Source: Haematococcus lacustris (lineage: Eukaryota > Chlorophyta > Chlorophyceae > Chlamydomonadales > Haematococcaceae). From it: a DNA stretch of 64,000 bases. The stretch is from positions 8,694,200 through 8,758,199 of the forward strand of contig JASKMD010000017.1 in the NCBI GenBank assembly GCA_030144725.1, written 5' to 3'. The position numbers and the translations under genes are program-made. Below, in pieces: positions 43,001-54,690 of the stretch. The first letter of the stretch is position 1. Every line of letters begins with the position of its first letter. The notes under the pieces are model-generated. The model had not been told where the DNA came from, did not search any database, and saw only the letters and a program-made list of their open reading frames with translations.

Positions 43001-45886
43001 TCTCTGATCCCGTTGCAGGGTCTGGCCAGCATTCAAGAGGTGCCCACGCCCCTGTCCTGCAACCTGCCAGTCACAGCCTCGGGTCGTGCCACCGCCGCTG
43101 CTGCCCGGGCTGCACTGGCTATTCCTGCCCGGCCCCGTCCTGGTGAGGCAGCTGCTGCAGCCGCTGCTTGCAAGACCAAGAAGAAACCCATGGTCAACAA
43201 GGTGTCAGCCCCAGCATCCCAGCACGTCCCTCTGCCACAGGTGAACTCAAGCTGTAAGCTAGTTCACACCGCCAGCAGTGTGTGAGAAAAGTTGATGGCT
43301 TCCTGTGTGCTAGTGGCCCTGCTGGCCTAGTCCCGCTAGCCCTGTGCCCTGTGGGCTCCACTGCATGAGTATTGGCACATGGGGGCATGTGTGCAAACAT
43401 CCGTGCGTGCAATCCTGGGTGCCTGCAGGGTCCCAGCTCCATGAGCAACCCTCTGTACGAGTCAGTGGACGTCAGGCAGCCAGGAGCCATGCGCATGGAG
43501 CAGTTTGCAGGTGGCAAGGTAAGACTCAGGCAATGTGTGAGGCTGGCCGGCCTTTGGCTTCATCCCGCACCTCATGACCAGGGACCGGGCACTGATCAAA
43601 GAGTTGTGCACCATCACCAGATTGTGTACATGCTGCTCTGCTTCACCACCTGACATCACATCCCTTATGTGGGGTGGCCCACCAGCCCTGCTCCCTGCCC
43701 TTGGTCTAGCCTGACCTGCTGTGCCCCGCAGGCCATGGCAGACAGCAGCGGCGCTGGTGAGCCCCGCAGCGCCCTGGAGGCCCGGCTGGTTGATCTGGAG
43801 ACCAGGCTGGAGGCCATGGCGGCAGCCCAGACCCGCCAGCTGCAGTCCTCCCCCTCACTGCAGGTGCTGTCCCGGTGCTCCCTGTCCAGCCTCAAGCCTC
43901 CTAAAGCCACCTCTGCTGTGACCTGCTCAACCCAGCTTTGTCTCTTATAGAGGCCCTCTGCATTGCTTGGCTGTAAGCAGCCAGTGGGTGGCTTGCTTGC
44001 GCATGGCAACCAGCACTTATCACTCACAGTCAGTAACGGAGTGTGCCACTCGGCGGATTCAGTACTACCGTGTCAGAGATGTAACATGATAAGCAACACT
44101 GTGCTTTGTGCAGATTGTTGGCGGTGGCCCTGACAGCAGTGTGACCGCCAGCAGCATTGCAGGCAGGCTCTCCAAGCTGGAAGCGCAGCTGTCCCAAGCC
44201 TTGGTTAAGCAGGAGTCCCTGGAAGGGGTGTCTCGCCAGATGGAGGGGCTGCAGGTATTGCCAGTGCCAGCATCCAGCCATCCCTTGCTACACTTGAGGC
44301 CACAGCTAATCAGCCATGTGGTTGCAAAGCAGCTTTGCCTGGCCGCCGCATTAAGCCAAACAAGGCTCTGGCTGCATTCCCTGCTGCAGGGCATCCTCAA
44401 GCAGCTGGCAGAAGAGGTTGCGCGTATAAAAAGTACGCCAGCCGCTGCAGGAGCAGACCCTGCCCTGGCAAAGCAGGTCAGTCCTGCTTGTGTGCCTCGT
44501 TGATCTCTTTGAGATCGGGGGGCACTACTTAACCACCTTGACAAAGGCCTCTGAAGACTGAAGGCTAAGGCACTGAAGGCTAAGGCACTCAAAGTGTACT
44601 CAGCACAGACGAAGAAGTGTACTCACTTGCACAGACCAGCCCGGCACTATGAACTCAGCACTTAAGGCGCAAGTCAAGCACATCGCTTATGTCACTGCCA
44701 CAGGTCGACAGTATGTCGTCGCTTGTGTACCAACTGGCGGGCGATGTACGAGCAGCCGCCGGCCGCATTGACACCCTGTCCAGCCAGCTGGGCGCAGTGG
44801 AACAGATTTCTAAGCAGCCCACAGCGCAGCCTGCCCCAGGCCGCACCGCAGACCTGGGCAACATGGCCAGCGTGGTTGCGGCGTTGGAAAAGCGCTTCCT
44901 AGACCGGCAGTCGCGATTCGAGGGCGCGCTCATGCAGGTATGTAAGCTGTGCGGCAGTCTCCGTGAAGTCCACAGTAGCAACATTGAGACTAAGCATGCT
45001 GGACCCCTGCGCTGTTGCCTAGAGACCTACTAGACAGATATGCCAGCCGACACCTTTGCCACACAGCACTTGCAGCATACACATCCGTGTTTTGCAGACT
45101 GCTACAGTTGGGCGGTGTTGCAGCCCATGCCAGGGCGCCCTCTGCCCGTGGCCTTGCTGGAGTGCCAGCACTGCAGGGGCTGGTGTCAGTGGGGGCTGCC
45201 CATGGATGACCCAATGCCAACCTATGGTCATTTGGTGTGGCATGTGCGTTGACGGCGCAGGTTGCACGCCAAGTTGATGTGCTGGACCACCGCGTGAAGG
45301 AGGAGCAGGACACCTCCCTGAGGGCCCTGGAGACCATCCTTGCCTCCTCGCAGTCACAGGTGCGCCACACCCAGGCATGACGCCCAGCCAACCCGCCATT
45401 GCAACCAGCAACACCACAGGCTGTGTGCGCGTCGTGTGTTGTGTGGTCTTCATCATGGGTGAGGGGTGTGACTGGTGCTTGGTGTGCCCTGTATGTGTAT
45501 ATGACAATGGCATGCATGGTTGGGCAGCACTGTGGAACGTGAAGATGCATGCCTACTTCTCCTCATGACTGACATCACTGACGTCCTGCACACCATGCTG
45601 GCCACCAGCTCTGCCGCCATATACCTCCCTTGGCTTGCCTGCTACTTTGATTGCTGCTGCAGCCACGTCACACCCCGCCATGTCACACCTTAGGAGCCAG
45701 TGAGCACAGTCAAGCAGGCATACCAGGCTGACATTTAGAATGGTTTAACACTGTCACTAGCACCATCGTCATCATATGCTGGTCTGCCAGGATTAAATGT
45801 GGGTGGGGTTGAGTTCTGTGCTGTGCTGACCCCTGCAGGGCGGGGTGGGCCCACCTGGGACACAGCTCCTCACTCGCAAGAGCTAA
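37030..45886 (+). CDS. LRR / EF-hand / p25-alpha / coiled-coil protein, 25-exon gene
   Basis: Exons: 37030-37127, 37316-37445, 37750-37920, 38034-38190, 38277-38325, 38416-38509, 38739-38874, 39126-39256, 39695-40092, 40330-40413, 40586-40732, 40970-41034, 41109-41173, 41393-41541, 41691-41797, 42335-42522, 42760-42840, 43019-43240, 43429-43518, 43732-43863, 44114-44254, 44390-44476, 44704-44937, 45261-45359, 45839-45886. Phase closes to 1,100 residues; the exon 2 ends are the least certain. Residues 35-330 are RNase-inhibitor-type LRRs (LTSLRLAGCSLGDEGALRIA, GLKTLDLSYNRI). Two canonical EF-hand loops follow, DQNQDNYLNKDE (523-534) and DWDKDGKVSLQD (565-576). Residues about 590-705 resemble the p25-alpha/TPPP domain (TAQQFHRLCADAGF, TTAVDVVFYRYRTARRLGFK, EFVEALAAV), and 855-1085 are coiled coils. 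p25-alpha proteins bind microtubules and are typical of ciliated organisms, so a ciliary role is inferred. The start MQVPGAIPSIYTHYTSLSEE opens the only phase-compatible frame. Confidence 0.82.
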
Positions 45887-47062
45887 TGCACCACCTGCCA
45901 GCCCACCTGACTACCCATGACAGCATGCAAGCAGCATCCCTAGCTTGTCCGCTAACACAAATGATGACCAGAGCAAAGCCTTGGGCAATGACACCTACCT
46001 GCATGTTCTTATTGGGACTCACACGACTGACTCACACGCACCAGACTGCATGCTACATGTGCAGCAGCAAAGCTTCATCATGGCATTGGACAAATCACAA
46101 GCTGCTCGGGATTGCATCAATAAACACAACCGCACCGTATTGTAGCTGTTGGCGTTAGTCGACCAAGCATTACCGAGTTTTGTTGACAACCGGCATGGGC
46201 CTCACCCCTGGTGTTGAGTGTGAGCTGTATTCGAGACTTCGCGGAGCGGAGATCGCACTCATTAAGGGCTGACAGATAATCGGACTGCTGTAAAACTAAA
46301 TCTGAAACATGAGTATATTATGTAATTCAATTCTGTGAATCAGTCCTTGGAAGCCGTGAATTCATCTCAATGGCGATGGACCTCATGGTCAGGGCACGCA
46401 TTGGAGCAGATAATGGCTTATAGGTGGTCTAGGAACATGAGGCTTGAGCTGTCAGCCATGAGGCTGAATTGGTGTGCTTGATGGTAATGATGATGTTCGC
46501 TGGCACCGCTACTACAGACTCACTGCAACGCACAGAGCTACGTGCACATGGGCTCGAAACGAAGGAGCTTGAAACATGAGATCATTGACATGTGTAAAAG
46601 ATCATCAACCATCCCAGCAGAATGAAATGAACCAATTGCGGTATTTGACGCTCATTAGCTCGAGACTCCTCGCTTCTTTTGCACCATCGGTCAACATGTG
46701 ATGGTGTTTGTGTCATGGGGAAGTCATCCAGCCCATCAGTCTTCTATTAGTAGTGGTTTTGGACCTGTGAACGGTGACATAATCGACTATGGTTTTCAGT
46801 GCGACATGTCGCTCTCGAGCGAGTTCTCTAGCAGTTTATGTAACGCAAGACAGGTCTGTGCTCCTCAACAGTTTGCACGGTGTATTGCGGAGGCCGAGGA
46901 GGCCCCTGCCCAGGCCCCACCTCCCACTGCCGAGGAGCCCTTGTCTAGGAGCCCCCACCCACCGCCGAGGCCCCACCTTCCCCGGCACAGGCCCCACTCT
47001 GCACAGGTCTCATCCCCAGCCCCTGCTGCACCTGGCCCCTGCTGCACCACCCCAGGGCCCCC
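45887..47062. other. 3-prime flank of the LRR/p25-alpha gene and lead-in to a nuclease-family remnant
   Basis: A TGTAA at 46289-46293 is a possible polyadenylation signal about 400 bp after the stop. From about 46890 the sequence becomes Pro/Ala-coding (CCACCTCCCACTGCCGAGGA and similar) and probably belongs to the linker of the remnant at 47063. Confidence 0.4.
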
Positions 47063-47278
47063 AATGGCAGGTTGCTGGACCGGGACACCCACCCGTGCCT
47101 CAACTTTCATCGCATCGGGGGAAGCGTGTTACGCCCCCTGGAGGTGTACGGCTAGGAGGGCCCGGAGGCTCTGCCTACCCCTGGCAATGAGTACCAGCAG
47201 GGCTACACGCTGGTCAATGACCGGCTGCCCAGGACCAAGCAGCGGCAGCGCAACCACACATTGGGCCTAGATAGCTGA
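47063..47278 (+). pseudogene. TnpB/Fanzor-like C-terminal remnant, a further subfamily (copy D)
   Basis: In one frame NGRLLDRDTHPCLNFHRIGG, RPLEVYG, a TAG stop at 47153-47155, then GNEYQQGYTLVNDRLP and a final TGA at 47276-47278. This lines up with copy B GRWLDRDCNAALNMQRIGES, RPLELCW, GKEYPGLGYKRVRDK. The catalytic-motif positions D-R-D and L-N are kept but N-A-A is changed to H-P-C. Only the last 70 codons are left, with one internal stop. Confidence 0.5.
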
Positions 47279-47598
47279 TCAGGCTGTGAGCCTTTCAGGC
47301 ATCAAGCTATGAGTTTTGATGGGAAGCCCAATGGTCTGGAAGGGGACGTGCCACCAGGGATGGTGCTTGTAGTCGTCAAGCGCACACCAAGTTACCCACA
47401 GGTCAACACCTCGACATGTCTTGCATGGATATCTCGACATGAATGTGTGATGATGTTGTGCTGTGCTTGCCTGGCTTTCATTGTATCGACTGCCGATGGC
47501 AACCTTTTCTACTGCATGTGCTTGCATGGCGCCAGCTTGCCCATGCCAGGAGTTTGTGCCGTTGCGGAGGCACACTCATCAATGCTCTGTCAGACAGT
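47279..47598. other. Spacer between copy D and the PRP38 gene end
   Basis: This should contain the PRP38 3-prime UTR on the minus strand. Nothing else is recognised. Confidence 0.4.
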
Positions 47599-50500
47599 CT
47601 ACTTTAGAGGCGCCAGACCCAGCTTCTTCCGCATAGCATTCGCTTCAGCAATCTCAGGATCCTCAGGATCCAGAGTGCTCTTGCTGCCCTTGGTGTCGGT
47701 TTTGCCTCGACCCCTGGGTGCAGGTGTAATGGGCAGCACATAAGAATCCCTACAGTGTAGATGTTGTCTTGGAGCCCAAGTGCAGTGGACAGCACATGGA
47801 TATCCTGAGACGTAAACTTTGGCTAACAAGCCTGACTAATTCCCTGACCCCACCTAGGTGCAGTGGGCAGCAAGCGTAGAAGGCTGTAAGAGGAGCTGGC
47901 GAGTGAGCGAAAAGGTTTGGGTGAGAAGAGTCGGATGACAAGGCAGCCTGGCGTTGGGTGGGACTGCGTGTGCCTGGACAGGCAGCAGCCCACCTGTCGC
48001 GTTCCCGGCTGCGACTGCGGCTGTGGCGGCGCCCTGCTCGCTCCCGCTCTCTTTCGCGGCCGCGCTCACGGCTTCTGCTGCGCGAGCTCCGTCGCCTCTG
48101 CACCAAGTATGCCCCACAGCAGCTGTCGTGTCAACATGGCCCAGGCTAGAGTGCCTGGCACACCCGGCAAGGCTGCTGCCGACAGGGCCTTCGGTGCTGC
48201 CCAGCAGCTGGCAACTGCACCCCACTCAAGCTCAGCTGCACGGCAACTCAGCACACAGTGAGTGGAGGTCCAGCACGCCCCGCCTTGCCCTGCCCTGTTC
48301 AACCCCGCCCACGCCCCCTTTCCCCTCCTTGCCGCGCCCTGCCCCCCGCACCTTGTCATCCCGCTCCCTCTCTGGGCTACGGTCCCGGGCAGCCTCAGTG
48401 CGGGTGCGCCCCCTGTCCCGACTGCGGCTACGGCTCCGCGCTCGCCGGTCTTGCTCCCTGCAGCCAGTCAGGGGTGCTGGCCAGCCGCTTGGCTGAGCCA
48501 CCGTGGCTGATGCTGCAGTGGCAGCAGGTGTTGCAGTTGCACTGGGTGGCGACGTATGTCATCCTGCCCCATCTGAACCTTGACTAACATGGCACCCATG
48601 CATAGGAGGGAGGGTGGGTGAGGCATGCTGTGTGGCGCATGGGACTCCCTAGCAGCATGAAGCATTGAAGGTGGTGGAGTTGTCTGAGCCGGGGGAGCAG
48701 CAGCAGCTGCAGGGGGCTTTAGCCCCTGGGCCAGGCCCTGCTGGCCAGCTCACTTCAGCTCCTAAGCCTACAGCTGTGCACGCACCTGCGCTCATCCTTG
48801 CTCAGTTGCCACTTCTCCCGCTCCCGTCGGGGACTGCAGGCATGGGCAAGCACGTGAAGAATATGTTAGGAGGCCTGTGCAACAGCAGGATTCCTGCGCA
48901 ATGAATGCAATGATCAAGCAACGAGCAGGAGTTCGGAAGGCAGTGAATGCATGTACATCAAGACCATTGCGGAAGTGCAGGGCTACACAAGAATCAGTCT
49001 AGCAGCCATCTGCTCACCTTGTGTGTCTGCCTCCTCGCGTACCGCGGTCCTCTAGATCGTCTTTGCGACCAGTCCCGCCCACTTCTTCCTCTTCTCGCGA
49101 ACCCCGGCCTCTCCCCCCCCGCTCACGCTCACGCTCCCGCTCCCGCTCCCTGTCTCTTTCTCTTTCCCGCTCTCTTTCCCGCTCTCTTTCCCGCTCCCGT
49201 TCGTTCTCTCGCGCCTCATGGCTGGCTGCTACCGCGTTGATCACTTCTGCTGCAGCAGTTGCGGCAGTTGCGCCTCGCAATTGACCCTGCAATGCCTCAG
49301 CCTCTTGGGCAGCACGCTGCGCTTCCGCTTCCACCTCCTCCTCGTTGAAATCGTCGTCCAGCACGCTCTTGCGCACATCCAAGGTGCCCAGCTTCTCCAT
49401 GGCCCACCTGCGGTTAGAGTGCCAGCAGTGGTGCAAGCTGCCCCTGGTCCCGCTCTCAGAGCTGTCCCTCGTTCAAAAACAAACACATTGCATGTGATGC
49501 ACTTGCTCCATACATAGGTGGTGCACCCCTTAGCACGCAAGACACACAGCAGCGCAGCCAGCAGAGCCGCCAAGGACATCTGACTTTAGTGGGCCATGTA
49601 GTCTATGCAAAGAGGGCTGCCTCAGCGTCCTATCCAACACCTCCTACCAGGGCCAGATCAAGAGAACGGCGCCATGTGCCCTATCAAGCTGCATCTGCTG
49701 CATACGCATGGGTGCCCTCTTTTGTGTGGCGGGTGGTTGTGGCACTGGTGGTGCTTGCTGAGTTTCTGATACCTGGACCACCTGCCATGGCTTCTGTGAC
49801 CTGAACTCCAGTCAGATCTGTATGACCTGCATGACCTTCAATACATGCACAATCTGCATGGCCTACATGAGCTAACCAACCTGCACGAGAGCGGTGTTTC
49901 CTTAAACTGACTTTAAGGCTGGTCTGCCATGACCAGCATGCTCACATGTGCATCTGACATTGTTAGCAGTGAGATTGTGCAGCTGTGCCATGGGCTGTGC
50001 GGCTGTGACATGGACTGTGCAGCTGTGGCATGGCAGCAGTGAGTGTATGGCTGATAAGTGGTGGCACCAACAACAATGTGACGGAGGGCAGGTTATTGCT
50101 GGCAGCAGTGTGTTTGTGCCTGGCTGTATGGCTCTGACCTCATCACATGACTATGTTAGCAGAAGTGCGAGGTGTGCGGCTGAAAGGTCCAGGACGCAAC
50201 CAAGGACCTGCACTGACCTGGCTGGCAGGCGGGGCAGCGCTATGTCAAACAGATGGTCCCTGTTCAGCATGTCAGCCACCACCTGCATGGGCCGCATCAG
50301 CATCAGAATCAGTATCATCAGCGGCATCGGCATTGGCGTTGGGTTCGGCGGCCAGGATTGCGGTAGCAGCAGCAGCGGCAGCAGCCTGAAGTTCATGGGA
50401 AGGTGCAGCAGCTTGCCATATATTGGAGCTTCCAGGGGTGTCAACTGGCAGAGCTTTGGAAGGTGTGGGCAGGCACCAAGTCTCTTTAGCATCACTGCCA

Positions 50501-51850
50501 TGAGGGCTGCACATCGGCCTGCATTGCTGGCAGGCACCCTCCGCCACTCCCGCTGTCCCGCAACAGCTGCCCCAACACCTGACTCAAGTCCGCACCTCAT
50601 CCACATGCGTCAGCACATACTTGCCTTCCACGTTCATGTGCCGCACCTGCAAGCGATGGCTCAGCTACCTCCCATGCTGTGGCTCAGATCTAGCCTGAGC
50701 TTAAGTCTATTCGCAACCTACAAGGGGTGGGCCATGGGTAAACTATAATGAAGGTGAGGGGTACAAGTAGGGCCCCAGTTCTAGTCCAGAGCTTCACAGC
50801 CATCAAGGACCCAACGCTGCATGATCCAGGCTCACAACGAGGACAGCATACAGCGGCAAGTGTCCTCCTTGTGGGCAGGGCCCTGCATGCTTGCTGTTGC
50901 TACTGCTGCGTCTCTTTAGCCGCCAACAAAGCTTGCTGACCGCATGGTGCTCCTGCTGCTGCTCCCACTGCTGCACTTGTTCCTGCTGCTTCTGCCTCGC
51001 TGTCATTGCTTGCTGCACCAACAAGCCCAGCACACCCATTGCTGCCACTGCCAGCGCTGCTGCTGCTGCTGACGCACCAGTGCCGGCCCGGCCATGGGGT
51101 TAGGGCAAGGTGGCCAGCGGGTCTGCACTCACCTTGCGATAGTCATTGTACAAGGGCTCCAAGTACTGGTACACATCCAGGGGCCGCCCCACTAACCGCA
51201 GGTAGAACGCACCTGCACACACACCCACTCATTGTCGGTGAGTGACAACTTTATCACACCACAATTAGCACACCTCTGTCACAACACATTGTCGGTGAGT
51301 GACTGACACACACAGTGTTTGCTAGTGCTCGCTTATGAGCGTTTGCATGCCATGTGCATTTGATCACACTTGGCTACTTGGCACACTACAGCTACTTTGG
51401 GTGGCACACAGTGACAACATGTGGGACCCATAGTCAATGGGGTGGACGAGGGTCTTACCAAGCAACCGCACATACTTGAAATCCTCATTTTTGATGTACT
51501 CAATGATGATTTCCTTGTCTGGCTGAATTTGCAGCATTTTCAGGATCAAGCAGATGAAGCTGGTGGGCTTCCGCTGCCCCCCATAGGTGCCCCCCACTGC
51601 TTTGAGATCCACAGCCTTGTCTATGAGGGACTCGGCTGTCAGGGCAAAACAGCTTTCCTTCCAGTATGTAGTCTGGTACACCTTCTGTCGCACGATGTAC
51701 TCGACCAAGTTCTGCAAGCAGCACGCTGTACGCAGGATGTCACGTATCATCCATGCTGGCGAGCACACTGCACAGGCTTCCCCATCCGCGCCTCACTTGC
51801 GGGTTGGTGCCATGAATTGCGTACGCCTCCTTATCCGTCCTATTTGCCAT
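47599..51850 (-). CDS. PRP38: Pre-mRNA-splicing factor PRP38, complete 10-exon gene
   Basis: PRP38 is a U4/U6.U5 tri-snRNP-associated factor needed for spliceosome activation in the nucleus. Minus-strand exons: 51797-51850, 51459-51711, 51133-51212, 50596-50646, 50218-50282, 49018-49407, 48786-48833, 48352-48457, 47994-48097, 47599-47713. Phase closes to 421 residues. It starts MANRTDKEAYAIHGTNPQ; the core then shows YIVRQKVYQTTYWKESCFAL, VGGTYGGQRKPTSFICLILK, IIIEYIKNEDFKYVRLLG, YQYLEPLYNDYRK, THVDE and LFDIALPRLPARW, all as in the family. After an acidic DDDFNEEEVE segment comes a long Arg/Glu dipeptide run (about residues 225-275), then RS/RE-rich exons (RSRSRSRDRGRTRT), and the C-terminal DPEIAEANAMRKKLGLAPLK typical of plant PRP38. 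The 810-bp intron 49408-50217 shows nothing recognisable. Confidence 0.93.
49110..49205 (-). repeat. Arg/Glu-coding CGCTCC/CTCTTTCC repeat in PRP38
   Basis: Tandem CGCTCACG, CGCTCCCG and TCTCTTTCC units encode the alternating Arg-Glu run in exon 6. Confidence 0.85.
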
Positions 51851-53624
51851 CCCAGCTGCGCTGCCTTGCGCGGCTTCATAATAATTTGGAGCGCATGGCC
51901 GTACGTCATGCAGAAAGCTGCAGAAAGGTGGAGGCAATGCAGGTAGCAGTACAAGAATGCAGATGCAGCTATAGAACAGGCCACACAACCCTGACTCGTC
52001 TTCTCTTAATTAGCAGCAGCACAGCTTACAAAGCCGGAGGTTTTAAACATGGGGCCACAATCTTGACATCCGTTACATGAGAGGTCAGACTGGGTAAGAC
52101 CAGGTTGGGTAATACGGCATATAAGTCACACGGGCCTATGAAGCGCAGCAGCAGCAGTTGAAAGAAGCCCAGCATACACGTGTTGACACCATGAGGGGTC
52201 AGCTGGATGGATGTTGAATGGCGCAATAGGGGCAGAACGCGGCAGAACGGCCAGAACTCAATTTGAGCAACTGATGTTGGGCAGTGTAGTGCGGTAGGCC
52301 AGAAGGCATGAACCCCTGGCATCACCTTTGAGCGTAGCAACAACCAAATCCATACCACTACATGCAGTGTGGGGTTGTTTACCATATGGCTGGTGGGTGA
52401 GTGGGCATGTGTGATGTGGCAAGCTAGGTAGCGTGCCAGGAGGTGTGCTGCCATTAATGAAACACGACGGTGGCGACGGTGGCAATGCTCCAGGTCAATG
52501 CTCCAAGTCAGGCGGTCTATGAACACACACCACCACATGCAGGACTACCGACCCATACCCCACGACCCAAGGCTGTACACACACTCTTGCACCTGATGTT
52601 TCCGTATCCAAGCTCACTTCATAATCCCTTCGTAGGTCCCAGACTCCCTGGAGCGGGAACGCTGCCATGCAGTGCGATGGCTGATGGCCGCAGCCATCTT
52701 GTGTTTGCCATCTTGGCATGAGACTGGCAGGAGACAAGCTGAAGGGATGCCTCCTTTCCCGTCGACCAACTTGTGTTGGCCTTCCTCTTTTCCATTCTCA
52801 TCGCTATCTAAACCCCACAGCTGGCAGGTAAAGCTCAACAGGACGGCAATCTGGCAGCAGCACTGCACTGCAAGGGGGCGGTGAGCACTCGGCTCAACTG
52901 CACAGACAAGGATGTGGGAGATAAAGAAGCTCGTCTCAAGTGGTGCGTTCCATGCCTTGTCCATCCCCCTTACCCCTTCACTACACTCCACTCCCAACCC
53001 ACCAACCGCCTTTCCCGCCCCCTCTTTGAACCAGCTGAAACCAGCATCAGCTGCCAGATTAGCCTGCACTCCATTGGTTAAATGGCACAAGGGGACTCAG
53101 CTGCCGCCCACCCACTACACAACCACCCAGCTGCCATGCAAGCATGCGACTGCCATGCACACCCTCCAATGTCGCCTTGCCCTCCTGCCTTTCTGCTGAG
53201 AGCCATATTGCACCTACAGCGCCACCCTTGTTCCATCCCCTCAAACCTACTGCCCATGAGCAAAGATTGTGCAGGGAGTGTGGGCAGTGGCTCCTGCTTG
53301 TTCCCTGCGCTCCCCTCTCTCTCCCTGCCTGCAGCTGCTCTCTGCCATCAGCCAGGCGGCAGGCACGGCTGCCTGCCCCTGAGGCTTCCCTCGCCACTGC
53401 GCCAACTGCTGTGACAGTCCTGCACAGACCCCCTACGGCCTGCACCCAGCCTAGCACAAGGCTGGCTCGAACCTGGCTGGCACAAGCCGCATGCAGCAGG
53501 CGATGGCTAGGGCTGGGGGAGCCAGGTGCTGCAGTCGTGCAGACACCTCAGTGCTGCTGGGACTGGCTTGACATGCCCCTGCGGGGGGGTTGCTGCCTCA
53601 GGCTTCCTCAGGGATACTGCCACT
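51851..53624. other. Region between PRP38 and the Gln-rich gene
   Basis: The first part is the PRP38 promoter. A minus-strand open frame at 52614-53090 (QLWGLDSDENGKEEGQHK, later RTAWQRSRSRESGTYEG) is the most protein-like piece, but I see no splice-compatible partner and cannot name it. Confidence 0.35.
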
Positions 53625-54658
53625 TCAGCCCTGCGACAGCAGCACCCCCACCAACTCCTCATCCATGCCCAGCAGCATGCCCACATCCCCGCTGCTCTCC
53701 CCACCTCCTGGCAGCAGCAGCAGCTCTGGCTGCTCTTCCTGTGGCGGTGGTGACGGCTGCTGCTGCTGCTGCTGTTGTGACAGCTGGTGCTGGTGCTGCT
53801 GTGCATGGTGTTGCTGAAACTGGTGCTGGAATGCTGGCGGGGCTGAGGGTTGGGTGAGGTCAGGGACTGAGGCCAAGGGCAAAGCAGGCTGCAGAGGGCC
53901 TGAGCGTGGCCAGGCTATGCCCCCTGGAGGCCCCTGCCCAGGTATCCAGGCGGCAGGAGGCGCGTAGACAGGCTGGTGAGGTTCTCCTGCGAGAAGGAAT
54001 AGCAGCCGGCGAGCACAGCAGCAGCCCTGCGGCTCACCACTAGAGCAGATGGCTGGGGGCACGGGCCCAAGGCCAGCTGCGAGGCAGTTGCCAGTAGGGT
54101 GCTTGCTTGCCATGGCACATGCTGATTTGCAGTTGCAATGTGTGAGATGTGAGGCATGAGACAGCTCATGTGCTCAATGTGGCCATGCATGGAGCTTGGA
54201 ATTAGAAGCTGCACTCGAGCTCAGAGTGAGTCAAGTTGAGTTCACAAAAGGAAGGAACTCTCCGTGTCAAGGAATGCATGCATGCTAAGAATGTGCAGGA
54301 CCCTGCCACATGTGCACGAATGCAACGTGTAGCTGGCTTACCTTGCCATGACTGCTGCATGGAGGCATGTGGGTGGGATTGAGGTGCATCCCAGGATGTA
54401 GGAAACTGTGAGGCGCCAGGGTTTGAACCCTGGTGGATGCTGGAGGGGAGCTGGTTGTGGCGAGACAGGGGCAGGGGCTGGGTATGCGGGCGCTGGGCCA
54501 TTAGCCCTGCTGTCCCTGGCCCCTGCCTGAGCCCATGCCTTTGGCCCATATGGTGTTGGTGCTGTGCGTGGTACTGCTCATCGTAGGTAGGCTGAGTGAC
54601 GTGAGTAGCCATGTACTGCTGCTGCTGTTGCTGCTGCTGCCACTGCTGCCACTGCTGC

Positions 54659-54690
<32 letters not shown>

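Noticed and set aside
52614..53090. Minus-strand frame ending RSRSRESGTYEGIMK as an SR-protein end
   Set aside because: Tempting because of the RS residues, but the rest is not SR-rich and no upstream exon fits.
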